NCBI RefSeq assembly: GCF_019931675.1
Contig: NZ_CP082922.1
Location: 3,363,001-3,427,000, forward strand
DNA: 64,000 bases
DNA from: Nocardioides rotundus
GTDB taxonomy: Bacteria; Actinomycetota; Actinomycetes; Propionibacteriales; Nocardioidaceae
Reading direction: 5' to 3'
Below, in pieces: positions 43,944 to 52,632 of this stretch. How positions within the stretch are numbered: position 1 is the stretch's first letter; the number at the start of each line of letters is the position of its first letter. The translations under genes were made by a program, and so were the position numbers. The notes beneath the pieces were generated by a model. That model ran no database searches and was not told where the DNA came from. It saw nothing but the letters and a program-made list of their open reading frames with translations.

Positions 43944-45248
43944 TCAGGCCGCCATCGCGGCGGCTCGGTCGATGCTGCGCGGATAGGCCCGGCGCCCGAC
44001 GACCAGGGCGGCGATGGCGAGGACCGAGACGACCGGGACGACCTGCATCGCGCCCTCCAGCCCGAGCCGGTCGGCCAGGATCCCGGTGACGATCGGGCCG
44101 GCCGCGAGACCGAGCAGGTTGTTGACCAGCGTGAGAGTGCCGAACGCGGTGGCGCGGATCGACGCCGGGGTCAGCCGCGCGACCATGGCGCCGGCCGGTC
44201 CGGTGGTCCCGGCGCAGAAGAAGATGCCGACGCCGATCGACAGCAGCTGCGCAGGCCCCGGGTCGAGGGCGAAGCCGATCGAGAGGAAGACCAGGGCGAC
44301 CAGCGCGTAGACGATCGCCGAGCTCCACTTGCGGATCGGGCGGTCCCGGCTGACCCGGTCGGTGAGCAGGCCGCACACGATCATCCCGACCCCCATGAGC
44401 AGGATGAACACGGCGGCCAGCGCCCCCGCCTTGTCCGGGCGCAGCCCGTAGGCCCGGTTGAGGAAGCTGGGCATCCAGGCGAAGAACGTTCCCGCCAGGA
44501 ACAGCTGCAGCCCGCTGCCGACGTACGCGCAGATCACCGACGGCGTGGAGACCAGGGTGCGCAACGGCGCCCGGGGTCCCGTCGCCGTCGGGAGCGCGAC
44601 GTTGTCGGGGTGCTGGTGTCGCAGCAGCTCGCGGTCGGAGACGAGGAGGGCATAGCAGGCGACGAGCACGAACCCGATGATCGCCATGATCCCGAACGAC
44701 CAGCGCCAGCCCAGCTGCACGGCCAGGATCCCGCCCAGGAAGACACCGATGACCGAGCCGAAGGAGCCACCGGCCATGAAGGCCCCGGACAGGCTCGCCT
44801 GGCGGCGCGGGGAGAAGACCATGAGGACCACGGCGAGGCCGACGCTCCCGTAGGCCGCCTCGCCGAGGCCGACGAGGAAGCGGGCGAGCATCAGCTGCTC
44901 ATAGCTCGCGGCCAGGGCCGACGCGGCGGTGGCCAGGCTCCACAGCAGCGCCATCGCGACGATCGCCCGGGAGCGTCCCCAACGGTCGCCGAGCAGCGAG
45001 AGCGGGACCGCCAGCACGCCGACGGTGAGCGAGACGATGCCGGTCAGGGAGCCCAGCTGGGTGTCGGTGAGGCCCCAGGCGACCTTGAGGAACGGGAAGA
45101 CGGCCGAGAGGACCTGCCGTGCCATGTAGTCGGACAGCAGGAGTCCGAAGGTGAGGGCGAAGACGAGCCACGGGAAGATCCGCGAGCCGACGGGCTCGGC
45201 AGTGCGTTCGCGCGCGGGTGTGCGGGCAGGGTCGATCGAGGTGGACAT
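43944..45248 (-). CDS. Major facilitator superfamily transporter
   Basis: 434 residues, twelve membrane segments. GDRWGRSRAIV between TM2 and TM3 is the MFS signature A; the second-half copy is LTDRVSRDRPIRKW. LSDYMARQVLSAVFPFL in TM1 suits the spinster/ACS-type organic-anion branch. It ends the catabolic run QOR-TauD-BKACE-MFS, so it probably imports the compound these enzymes attack. It is separated from BKACE by 99 nt containing a strong hairpin. Confidence 0.88.
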   Translation of the reverse strand: MSTSIDPARTPARERTAEPVGSRIFPWLVFALTFGLLLSDYMARQVLSAVFPFLKVAWGLTDTQLGSLTGIVSLTVGVLAVPLSLLGDRWGRSRAIVAMALLWSLATAASALAASYEQLMLARFLVGLGEAAYGSVGLAVVLMVFSPRRQASLSGAFMAGGSFGSVIGVFLGGILAVQLGWRWSFGIMAIIGFVLVACYALLVSDRELLRHQHPDNVALPTATGPRAPLRTLVSTPSVICAYVGSGLQLFLAGTFFAWMPSFLNRAYGLRPDKAGALAAVFILLMGVGMIVCGLLTDRVSRDRPIRKWSSAIVYALVALVFLSIGFALDPGPAQLLSIGVGIFFCAGTTGPAGAMVARLTPASIRATAFGTLTLVNNLLGLAAGPIVTGILADRLGLEGAMQVVPVVSVLAIAALVVGRRAYPRSIDRAAAMAA

Positions 45249-45303
45249 GACGCTCCAGACGTGGCGGCGCGGCACGGGCCGGAGTCGCCGGGTGTGAGTG
45301 GGT

Positions 45304-45339
45304 GGTGTGGGGGTACGGCGCCGCCGTACCCCCCACACC
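45304..45339 (-). terminator. Long near-perfect hairpin between BKACE and MFS genes
   Basis: A 17-nt arm starting GGTGTGGGGGTACGGCG (45304-45320) pairs with the following sequence ending at 45339, with one bulged C and almost no loop. No U-tract follows. It may attenuate transcription or protect the end of the upstream mRNA, lowering MFS expression relative to the enzymes. Confidence 0.5.
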
Positions 45340-45347
45340 GGGTCGCC

Positions 45348-46400
45348 TCAGGCGTGGAAGGTGAACCCGACCTGGCCCTGGGCACGGTTGGGCGCGTAGC
45401 CCAGCTTGGCGAGCGTCTCGTCGACGCTGTTGTAGGTCTGCCCGATCCGGTAGATGTCGTGGGCGTCCTTGCCGGTGGCGACGTCGCGCCCCAGCTCGCC
45501 CGTGATCCGGACCAGCTGCTCGATCTGCTGCACGGAGGTGAGCTTCTGACCGGGCAGGCCCCAGAGGGTGTCCTCGTTGCCGTTGCGGCAGTGCAGCCCC
45601 ATCGCGATCGCCATCGTGTTGACCGGCAGCACGCTGCGCATCAACGTCTCCAGCGTCAGGCAGGCCCCGTCGGGGACCCTGCTGATGAAGTTCATCATGT
45701 TGTAGGGGTTGGGCCCGTCGAAGCCGCCGCCGATGGCGACCCAGGTGAGGTTGAGCGGCCCCATGTAGTGACCGCGCCGGATGAGCCGCTCGACGGTCTC
45801 CAGCTGCGGGATGCTGGAGAGCTGGAAGTGCGGCTGGATGCCGTTGGCGGTGAGCCGCTTGAGGTGCTCGATCACCCAGGTCGGGCTGGCCGGGACGACC
45901 ATGTCCTGGTAGGCCGCCCACACCTCCGGGCGCTCGAAGGACGTGCCGGCGATGTCCTCGGGCGTCATCAGCTCGACGATGTTCATCTGGCTGGTGTTGA
46001 TCGCGATCGTGACCTGGTCCGGGGCCGGGTCGAGCTCGGCCAGCATGTGCCGGGCGTCGTCCTCCAGCCACTTCGCATCGGCGCCCTCGCCCTCAGGGGC
46101 GAAGGAGATCGAGCCGCCCACCTGGAGGATCATCTCGGGGACGGCCTCACGGAGCCGGCCGAGGAGCTCGTTGAACATGGAGAGCCGCTTGGAGCCCTTG
46201 CCGTCGAGCTCGCGGACGTGGATGTGCAGCACCGTGGCGCCGGCGTTCCAGCAGTCGACCGCCTGCTGCACGTGCTGGTCCATGGTGAGCGGAAGGTCGG
46301 CCTCGAAGTCGGCCGGCTCCCACTCGGGGCCGTAGGGGGCGGCGGTGATGACCAGCGGCTCCTGAACCTCGGGGAACAGGGCGTCGTCGTGGAAGTGCAT
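45348..46400 (-). CDS. Beta-keto acid cleavage enzyme (BKACE, DUF849)
   Basis: 350 residues. BKACE enzymes join a beta-keto acid with acetyl-CoA to give acetoacetyl-CoA (or a CoA ester) and a shortened acid. Zinc ligands and catalytic residues are visible: LHIHVRE (His-x-His) near ~60, GLHCRNGNEDTLWG near ~270, and SFAPEGEGADAKW. The family includes cleavage enzymes for 3-keto-5-aminohexanoate and dehydrocarnitine; specificity is not readable. Sits 31 nt after the TauD-like gene. Confidence 0.88.
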   Translation of the reverse strand: MHFHDDALFPEVQEPLVITAAPYGPEWEPADFEADLPLTMDQHVQQAVDCWNAGATVLHIHVRELDGKGSKRLSMFNELLGRLREAVPEMILQVGGSISFAPEGEGADAKWLEDDARHMLAELDPAPDQVTIAINTSQMNIVELMTPEDIAGTSFERPEVWAAYQDMVVPASPTWVIEHLKRLTANGIQPHFQLSSIPQLETVERLIRRGHYMGPLNLTWVAIGGGFDGPNPYNMMNFISRVPDGACLTLETLMRSVLPVNTMAIAMGLHCRNGNEDTLWGLPGQKLTSVQQIEQLVRITGELGRDVATGKDAHDIYRIGQTYNSVDETLAKLGYAPNRAQGQVGFTFHA

Positions 46401-46431
46401 GGATGTCTCCTCGTGGTGTGGGTGTGGCGGG

Positions 46432-47328
46432 TCAGAAGGTCGGGGTGCCGCAGATGCCGGCGCGCTCCATCTTTCGGACGTCGGGCCAGTAGTCCTGGAC
46501 GGCGTAGTGCTGGGTGCAGCGGTTGTCCCAGATCGCGAAGCTGTTCGGCGTCCAGCGCCAGCGGACCTGGTACTCCGGGACGGCGGCCTGGCGGATCAGG
46601 TAGTTCAGCAGCTCGCCGGCCCCGGGGGTGTAGTCGAAGCCGAAGCGGACCCGGTCGGGGGTGTGGAAGTTGACGAGGTGCGTGGTGAAGGCGTTGACGA
46701 ACAGCACCTTCTCGCCGGTCTCCGGGTGGGTGCGTACGACGGGGTGCTCGGCGTCCGGGAAGCGCTCCTTCAACGCCAGCCGCCGGCCCGCGGGCATCGA
46801 GGCGCCGAAGGTGGCCTCGATGCTGTGCCGCGCCCGCAGGCCCTCGATCTGCTCCTTGACCTGTTCCGGCAGGCGCTCGTAGGCCGCCACCATGTTCACC
46901 CAGATGGTGTCGCCGCCCACGCGGGGCGTCTCCACGCATCGCAGGATCGAGCCCATGGGCGGCGCCTCGCGCCAGGTCGCGTCGCAGTGGTAGGCGTTCT
47001 CGTAGTGCTCGGGCGCGCTGTCCAGGTCCTTGTAGATGCGCACGAGTCCCGGGTGGTCGGGGTCGCTCCCCGCGACCGGGTGGTCCTCCAGCGGGCCGAA
47101 GCGCTCAGCGAGGGCGACGTGCTCGGCCCGGGTGATGTCCTGGTCACGGACGAACAGGACCCGGTGCTCCAGCAGCAGCGAGCGCAGCTCGGCGAAGAGG
47201 TCGTCGCTGCGCGCGGCATCCGCAAGGCTGACGCCGTGCAGCTCGGCACCGATACTGGCGGTGAGGCGCTCGACCCGGAAGTCCCCGGACGGGGAGACGG
47301 TGAGCTCGGGCTCGTAGGTGGTGGTCAT
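46432..47328 (-). CDS. TauD/TfdA-family 2-oxoglutarate/Fe(II) dioxygenase
   Basis: 298 residues. The iron facial triad is H-x-D in YHCDATW (~115) and the distal His in CTQHYAVQ (~270). The 2-oxoglutarate-binding Arg is probably in the segment after it (DVRKMER). WRWTPNSFAIWDNR is the TauD/TfdA C-terminal signature. Such enzymes hydroxylate taurine, aryloxyacetates, gamma-butyrobetaine or similar acids. The BKACE and MFS neighbours suggest an organic acid carbon source; the substrate is unknown. Confidence 0.88.
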   Translation of the reverse strand: MTTTYEPELTVSPSGDFRVERLTASIGAELHGVSLADAARSDDLFAELRSLLLEHRVLFVRDQDITRAEHVALAERFGPLEDHPVAGSDPDHPGLVRIYKDLDSAPEHYENAYHCDATWREAPPMGSILRCVETPRVGGDTIWVNMVAAYERLPEQVKEQIEGLRARHSIEATFGASMPAGRRLALKERFPDAEHPVVRTHPETGEKVLFVNAFTTHLVNFHTPDRVRFGFDYTPGAGELLNYLIRQAAVPEYQVRWRWTPNSFAIWDNRCTQHYAVQDYWPDVRKMERAGICGTPTF

Positions 47329-47357
47329 GATGGCTCCTTGGTGGTGGTCGCGGCTGG

Positions 47358-48347
47358 TCAGAGTGCGGGCTGGAGGCTGAAGACGGAGGAGCCGATGCTG
47401 CGCCCCGACTCCAGGTCGGTGTGCGCCTGCACGGCGTCCTCGAGCGCGTAGCGCTGGTTGATCTCGATGGCGATGCGGCCGGACCCGACGAGGTCGAAGA
47501 GCTCGCCGGCGAGAGCGGCGCGCTCGGCCGGGTCGGCGATGTAGTCGGCCAGGGCAGGGCGGGTGACGAACACCGACCCCTTGACCGCGAGCTCCATGGC
47601 GTCGATCGGCGGCACCGGGCCGGACGCCGTACCGAAGCAGACGAGCAGGCCTCGCCGGGCCAGGGAGTCCAGGGAGGAGCGGTACGTCGTCGCGCCGATG
47701 CTGTCGAACACGACCGGCACCCCCACCCCGCCGGTGAGGTCGCGGACCCGGGAGGCGACGTCCTCGTGCGGGTAGACGATGGTGTGGGTGCATCCGTGGG
47801 CTCGGGCCACCTCGGCCTTCTCCTCGGTGGAGACGGTGCCGATGACGTCGATGCCGAGCTCGCGCGCCCACTGGGTGAGGATCAGGCCGACCCCGCCGGC
47901 CGCGGCGTGAAGCAGCACGGTGTCCCCGGCTCCGAGGCGCGGGGCGATCCGCCGCAGCAGGTAGGCGGAGGTCAGGCCGCGCATGGTCATGGCCGCGGCG
48001 GTCTCGAACGCGATCTCGTCGGGCAGGGCGATCAGGTGCTCGGCCGGCATCACCCGCTCGGTGCTGTAGGCGCCCAGGGGGCTGCCGGTATAGGTGACCC
48101 GGTCCCCCGCGGCGAAGTCCGCGACCCCCGAGCCGACCGCCTCGATCACGCCGGCGGCCTCGACGCCCATCCCGGCGGGCAACGGCGCGGGATAGAGGCC
48201 GGTCCGGAAGTAGGTGTCGGCGAAGTTGAGGCCGACGGCCGCATGACGGACACGTACCTCGCCGGGGCCCGGCTCCCCCACCTCCAGCTCCTCCCAGCGG
48301 AGCACATCCGGCCCGCCGGTCTCGTAGAAGCGGATTCCCTTCGCCAT
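47358..48347 (-). CDS. Quinone oxidoreductase-like medium-chain dehydrogenase/reductase
   Basis: 329 residues, zinc-free MDR of the QOR type. GLNFADTYFRTGLYP and AGDRVTYTGSPLGAYS are QOR signatures; LLHAAAGGVGLILTQWARELG is the NADPH-binding Rossmann loop (AAAGGVG). First gene of the minus-strand catabolic operon. TAGCGT at 48390-48385 is a likely -10, inside the divergent AraC control region. Confidence 0.88.
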   Translation of the reverse strand: MAKGIRFYETGGPDVLRWEELEVGEPGPGEVRVRHAAVGLNFADTYFRTGLYPAPLPAGMGVEAAGVIEAVGSGVADFAAGDRVTYTGSPLGAYSTERVMPAEHLIALPDEIAFETAAAMTMRGLTSAYLLRRIAPRLGAGDTVLLHAAAGGVGLILTQWARELGIDVIGTVSTEEKAEVARAHGCTHTIVYPHEDVASRVRDLTGGVGVPVVFDSIGATTYRSSLDSLARRGLLVCFGTASGPVPPIDAMELAVKGSVFVTRPALADYIADPAERAALAGELFDLVGSGRIAIEINQRYALEDAVQAHTDLESGRSIGSSVFSLQPAL

Positions 48348-48388
48348 GATGCGTCTCCCAGGTCGGTGCGATGTGACGTGGGTAACGC

Positions 48389-48436
48389 TAGGAAGGACGA
48401 CCGGGCATTTCTTTACCGATGTGGTCAGACTTCCTA
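48389..48436. promoter_or_regulatory. Inverted repeat in the QOR/AraC divergent control region
   Basis: TAGGAAG (48389-48395) and CTTCCTA (48430-48436) are inverted copies 34 bp apart in the 124-bp divergent gap. The first overlaps the putative -10 of the catabolic operon. It is a candidate binding site for the adjacent AraC-type regulator. Confidence 0.4.
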
Positions 48437-48471
48437 TCCTTTGAAGACACTCGTCCGCACGAGGGGGTGTC

Positions 48472-49485
48472 GTGGCTCCGTCCCTGCGCAGCGCGACCCT
48501 GACCGGGTACGTCGACCTGGCCGGATCACTCGGTCTCGACCCGGCCGCGCAGCTCCGCGCCGTGGGGCTGGATCCGGCGGACCTCGCCGCACCCGACCGG
48601 TGGATCTCCGCGGCGGCCACCGCGCGTCTGCTCGAGGAGTCCGCGACCGCCTCCGGGGCCGGTGACTTCGCCCTGCGCCTGGCCGAGCGCCGGCGCCTCT
48701 CCACCCTCGGACCGCTCAGCGTCGTGCTGCGGGAGGAGCCGGACCTGCGCGGCGCCCTGCAGCTGCTGCTCCGCTACGAGAGCAGCTACAACGAGGCGCT
48801 GCGGATGCGGCTGACCACCGAGCACGGGCTGGCGACCGTCCGGATGATCCTCGACCTGGGGGAGCTCGCACCCGAGCGGCAGGCGGCCGAGCTGGCCGTG
48901 GCGGCACTGCACGGCATCATCCGGCAGTTCCTGGGCACGGAGTGGCAGCCCTTGGCCGTCTGCTTCACCCACGCGGCACCCGAGGACCCCCTCCACCATC
49001 AGGCGGTCTTCGAGGACCGGCTGCGCTGGGAGGAGGCGTTCAACGGCCTGGTCCTCTTCGACCGCGACCTGGACGCCGCGAACACGCTGGCCGACCCCCT
49101 CATGCGCCCCTACGCCCAGCAGCTGCTGCCGGCGATCGCCTCCCCTCGCGCGGTCCGCGCGGCCGACCGGGTGCGCGAGACGCTCGAGGTGCTGCTCCCG
49201 CTCGGTCGTTGCTCGATGACCCAGGTCGCCCGCACCCTGGGGGTCGAGAGACGTACGCTGCATCGGCGTCTGGCTGCCGAGGGCGAGTCGTTCTCAGCCG
49301 TGCTGCACCAGGTCCGCGCGAGCCTGGCCGGTCGTCATCTGTCCAACCCGCGCAACTCCATCACCGACGTGTCCGAGCTGCTGGGCTTCTCCGCTCCGAG
49401 CGCGTTCACGCGCTGGTTCACCCAGCAGTACGGCGTCAGCCCGCGGCAGTGGCGGTCCGCGTCGGTGACGCCGCCTGGCCGTTGA
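48472..49485 (+). CDS. AraC-family transcriptional regulator
   Basis: 337 residues from a GTG at 48472 with GAGGGGGTG upstream. Residues ~1-230 are the arabinose-binding-type N-terminal domain of OruR/ArgR-like AraC proteins (DPAAQLRAVGLDPADLAAPDRWIS). Two helix-turn-helices lie at the C-terminus: SMTQVARTLGVERRTLHRRL and SITDVSELLGFSAPSAFTRWFTQQYGVSPRQWR. It is divergent from the QOR-TauD-BKACE-MFS operon and probably controls it. It overlaps the convergent HAD gene by 50 nt. Confidence 0.9.
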   Translation: MAPSLRSATLTGYVDLAGSLGLDPAAQLRAVGLDPADLAAPDRWISAAATARLLEESATASGAGDFALRLAERRRLSTLGPLSVVLREEPDLRGALQLLLRYESSYNEALRMRLTTEHGLATVRMILDLGELAPERQAAELAVAALHGIIRQFLGTEWQPLAVCFTHAAPEDPLHHQAVFEDRLRWEEAFNGLVLFDRDLDAANTLADPLMRPYAQQLLPAIASPRAVRAADRVRETLEVLLPLGRCSMTQVARTLGVERRTLHRRLAAEGESFSAVLHQVRASLAGRHLSNPRNSITDVSELLGFSAPSAFTRWFTQQYGVSPRQWRSASVTPPGR

Positions 49486-50134
49486 GTGCCTCCTCCAGGT
49501 GGGCGGCGAGGTCCTGCGGGTCGTCGTACACCGCGACCGCGCCGGCCTCGAGCAGCTCGTCGCCGCTGATCCCGCCGGAGCGCAGGCCCACGCACCGCAG
49601 CCCCGCGCGGGCGGCCGACTCCACGTCCCACACCGCGTCGCCGACCACGACCGCGCTGTCGGCGCCGATCCGCTGCGCGGCCACGGAGATGATCTCGGGG
49701 GCCGGCTTGCTGGCCTCGGCGTCGTCGCCGGTGACGATCTCGCCGAGCACATGCGCGTCGGCGACCTGCTCCAGCAGCCGGTCGACCTGGTCGGGCGGTG
49801 AGCTGGAAGCGAGGACGGTGCGGCGCCCGCTCTCGGCGATCGCGTGCAGGAGGTCGGAGGCGCCGGGCAGTGCCCGCACCTCGCCGACCGCCTCCATGAA
49901 GATCTGGTCGTGCAGGTCGCGCACCTCGTCGCCCATCCCGTGCTCGACGCTGTCGCCGGCCACGGCGGCCACCAGGCGGTCGCCGCCCATCCCGATGGCG
50001 CGGTGGATGCGCGCGGCCGGGACCTCGACCCCGATCCGCTGGAAGGCGAGCTTCCAGGCGCGCACGTGCTCGTAGACGGAGTCCACCAGCGTGCCGTCGA
50101 GGTCGAGGATCACGGCCGCGTCGTCGTCAGCCAT
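49436..50134 (-). CDS. HAD-family hydrolase, phosphoglycolate-phosphatase-like
   Basis: 232 residues. Motif I AVILDLDGTLVDSVYEH (~6-20), motif II LASSSPP, motif III lysine in ASKPAPEII and motif IV VVVGDAVWDVESAARAG are complete; the cap is the helical C1 type. Phosphatase of a small sugar phosphate or phosphoglycolate; substrate unknown. It lies 8 nt after the DUF7218-like gene. Its 3' end is antisense to the AraC gene for 50 nt. Confidence 0.9.
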   Translation of the reverse strand: MADDDAAVILDLDGTLVDSVYEHVRAWKLAFQRIGVEVPAARIHRAIGMGGDRLVAAVAGDSVEHGMGDEVRDLHDQIFMEAVGEVRALPGASDLLHAIAESGRRTVLASSSPPDQVDRLLEQVADAHVLGEIVTGDDAEASKPAPEIISVAAQRIGADSAVVVGDAVWDVESAARAGLRCVGLRSGGISGDELLEAGAVAVYDDPQDLAAHLEEALNGQAASPTRTATAAG

Positions 50135-50142
50135 CCAGCGCC

Positions 50143-50415
50143 TCAGTGGAACCTGAGCGCGTCGATGAGCTCGCGCTTGGTCATCGTCGAGCGGCCGGGG
50201 ATGTCGAGCTCGCCGGCGCGCTCGCGCAGCGCCTCGACGTGCCAGTCGTCGTAGGACCCCGACTCACCGCCCTTGCGACCCACCTGCGTGCGCGAGCTGT
50301 TGGCGGTCGCGTTCGCGATGCGAGCGGACTTCTCCTTGCTGTTCCCCTCGTCCCGGAGCTTCTCGTAGACCTCGTCGTCCTTGACGCTGGGACCCGGATC
50401 CTTGCTGCCAGGCAT
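50143..50415 (-). CDS. Small DUF7218-type protein with Rho-N/SAP-like C-terminus
   Basis: 90 residues. KDDEVYEKLRDEGNSKEKSARIANA at the start is the recurring pattern of a family of small actinobacterial proteins; the C-terminal RAGELDIPGRSTMTKRELIDALR is a Rho N-terminal/SAP-like helix-extended-helix module expected to bind nucleic acid. Function unknown. It sits 8 nt upstream of the HAD gene on the same strand. The family name is from recall and less certain than the module. Confidence 0.7.
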   Translation of the reverse strand: MPGSKDPGPSVKDDEVYEKLRDEGNSKEKSARIANATANSSRTQVGRKGGESGSYDDWHVEALRERAGELDIPGRSTMTKRELIDALRFH

Positions 50416-50529
50416 GGTCACTCCTCTCGTTGCTCCCTCTGCCTCCACCCTCGCTCGCCCGGGCAACCCGGGCATCACCCCCAGGCATGTGCGGGCGATG
50501 CCGTGCGTCCCGCCGTACGCCCGCACCCC

Positions 50530-52632
50530 TCACAGGAAGCGGTCGGCCGTGACTGGCAGCGAGCGCACTCGCACACCTGTGGCGTTGTAGGCGGCGTTCA
50601 CGATCGCGGCGGCGGTGCCGACGATCCCGATCTCACCGGCGCCCCGGGAGCGCATCTGGTCGATCGGCGCGGAGGCGTCGACATCGAGCCAGTCGACCTC
50701 GATGGGGGGTACGTCGGCGCAGGCCGCGACGTGGTAGCTCGCGAGGTCCTGGGTGACGACCGAGCCGAAGCGCGGGTCGCGGAAGGACTCCTCGAGCAAC
50801 CCCACGGAAATCCCCATGATCATCCCGCCGAGCAGCTGGGAGCGGGCGCCGCGCGGGTTGACCACCTGGCCGATGGAGAAGATCCCGAGCATGCGGCGCA
50901 CCCGCGGCTCGCCGGTCAGCCGGTGCACTCCGAGCTCGACGAACTGGGCGCCGAAGGAGTGATGGGAGTAGTCCTCCATGTCCGGCATGGGCACGGCCTT
51001 CGCGGTGGACGTGGCTCCCTCGGCCGGATCGTCGCCGTGCTCGGAGCGGAAGGTGCGGGCGGCGGACGTCACCGCGTTGCCCCAGGACGTGAGCCCCGAG
51101 GACCCGCCGGCGACGGTGGCCAGCGGCATGGTGCTGTCGCCGAGCTCGATGTCGACCAGGTCCGGGTCGATGCCGAGCGCGTCCGCGGCGACGAGCCTGA
51201 GCGCGGTGCGGGATCCGGTGCCGATGTCGACGGCCGCGATCGACACGGTGTGCCGCCCGTGCTTGCCGGCCGTCACCGACGCGGCGTTGTCGGGGGCCGC
51301 CTCGCCGGGGTAGGTCGACGTGGCGACGCCGTACCCGATCCGCCAGTCGCCCTCGACCCGCTCCCCGGTGCCGGGCCGGCCGGCCCAGCCGAAGCGCTCG
51401 GCACCGAGCCGCAGGCACTCGACCAGCCGGCGGTCGCCGAACGGCTTGCCGCTCTCGGGGTCGACGGTGGGCTCGTTGTCGGCGCGCAGCTGGATCGGGT
51501 CGATCCCGAGCCGGTCGGCCAGCTCGTCCATCGCCACCTCCAGCGCGTACACGCCCGGCCACACGCCCGGGGCGCGCATCCACGACGGCACCGGGACGTC
51601 CAGGTCCGCCAGCCGGTGACTGGTACGGCGATCCGGGGCGGCGTAGAGCATCCGAGTGGTGACGGCGGTCTGCTCGGGGTACTGCTTGACGTTGCTGGAC
51701 TCCTCGAACGCCTGGTGGTCGATCGCCCGCAGCGTCCCGTCCTCGGCGCTGCCCAGCCGCAGCCGGCTGGTGATCGTGCCGCGGTAGCCGGTCAGCGAGA
51801 ACATCTGCTGCCGGGTCACCGCGAGCCGCACGGTCCGGTCGGGCACGGCCAGCGCCGTCATCCCGGCCAGGATCTCGGGGGCGTGCGGCTCGCCCTTGCT
51901 ACCGAAGCCGCCGCCGACGTAGGGCGCCCGCACGCGGATCTGCTCGGGCGCGAGTCCGAGGGTCGTGGCGAGCGTGTCCTGCAGCCCCTGCGGGTGCTGG
52001 GTGGACGCGAACACGTCGAGCCGCTCCGCACCGGAGTCCCACCGGACCTGGGAGGCGTGCGGCTCCATCGGGCTGTTGTGCTCCTCGGGGCTGACGTACT
52101 GCTCCTCGAGCACCCGGGCAGACTCCGCCAGCCCGCGGTCCACATCGCCGACCGCGGTGTCGCACGGGAAGCCGCCGTTGACCGTCTCCGGCCGGATGGT
52201 GGCCGCCTCGACGGTGAACTCGACCTCCGCCGGCTGCTCGGTGAACCCCACCCGGACCAGCTCGGCGGCGGCGCGGGCCTGCTCCACGGAGTCGGCGACG
52301 ATCACCGCGACCACCTGGCCGCGGAACCGGATCTCCTCGTCCTGGAGGACGTCGTACTCCAGATCGGAGCGGTCGGCCAGCCGCGGCGCGTTGGTGTGGT
52401 CGATCACCGCCACCACGCCGTCGGCCGCCACCGCGGCGGCGGTGTCCAGCTCGGTCAGCCGGCCCCGGGCGACCGGCGCCTGGACGAGATGGGCGTAGAC
52501 CGGCCGCTCGGCCGGGTGCTCGACGGCGTAGCGGGCCTGCCCGGTGACCTTGGCCGGCGCGTCCACGCGCTCCACGTCGGTGCCCATCGCGTGGGCGCTC
52601 AGCGGTGCCTGCAGCTCCTGCTCGGTGCTCAT
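50530..52632 (-). CDS. paoC: Aldehyde oxidoreductase, molybdenum-binding large subunit (PaoC/YagR type)
   Basis: 700 residues, the catalytic subunit of a xanthine-oxidase-family enzyme. PAKVTGQARYAVEH opens the first domain; the molybdopterin-binding region includes YVGGGFGSKGEPHAPE (~240) and the C-terminal RGAGEIGIVGTAAAI carries the catalytic glutamate. Together with the next two genes it forms a PaoABC-like heterotrimer oxidising aldehydes. ATG at 52632 overlaps the FAD-subunit stop (ATGA). No XdhC/PaoD maturation factor is encoded in the window. Confidence 0.88.
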   Translation of the reverse strand: MSTEQELQAPLSAHAMGTDVERVDAPAKVTGQARYAVEHPAERPVYAHLVQAPVARGRLTELDTAAAVAADGVVAVIDHTNAPRLADRSDLEYDVLQDEEIRFRGQVVAVIVADSVEQARAAAELVRVGFTEQPAEVEFTVEAATIRPETVNGGFPCDTAVGDVDRGLAESARVLEEQYVSPEEHNSPMEPHASQVRWDSGAERLDVFASTQHPQGLQDTLATTLGLAPEQIRVRAPYVGGGFGSKGEPHAPEILAGMTALAVPDRTVRLAVTRQQMFSLTGYRGTITSRLRLGSAEDGTLRAIDHQAFEESSNVKQYPEQTAVTTRMLYAAPDRRTSHRLADLDVPVPSWMRAPGVWPGVYALEVAMDELADRLGIDPIQLRADNEPTVDPESGKPFGDRRLVECLRLGAERFGWAGRPGTGERVEGDWRIGYGVATSTYPGEAAPDNAASVTAGKHGRHTVSIAAVDIGTGSRTALRLVAADALGIDPDLVDIELGDSTMPLATVAGGSSGLTSWGNAVTSAARTFRSEHGDDPAEGATSTAKAVPMPDMEDYSHHSFGAQFVELGVHRLTGEPRVRRMLGIFSIGQVVNPRGARSQLLGGMIMGISVGLLEESFRDPRFGSVVTQDLASYHVAACADVPPIEVDWLDVDASAPIDQMRSRGAGEIGIVGTAAAIVNAAYNATGVRVRSLPVTADRFL

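Noticed and set aside
43287..46673. A 1128-codon plus-strand reading frame
   Set aside because: Antisense to the hydrolase, MFS and BKACE genes, with the low-complexity Arg/Asp/Gly composition of a GC-rich shadow frame.
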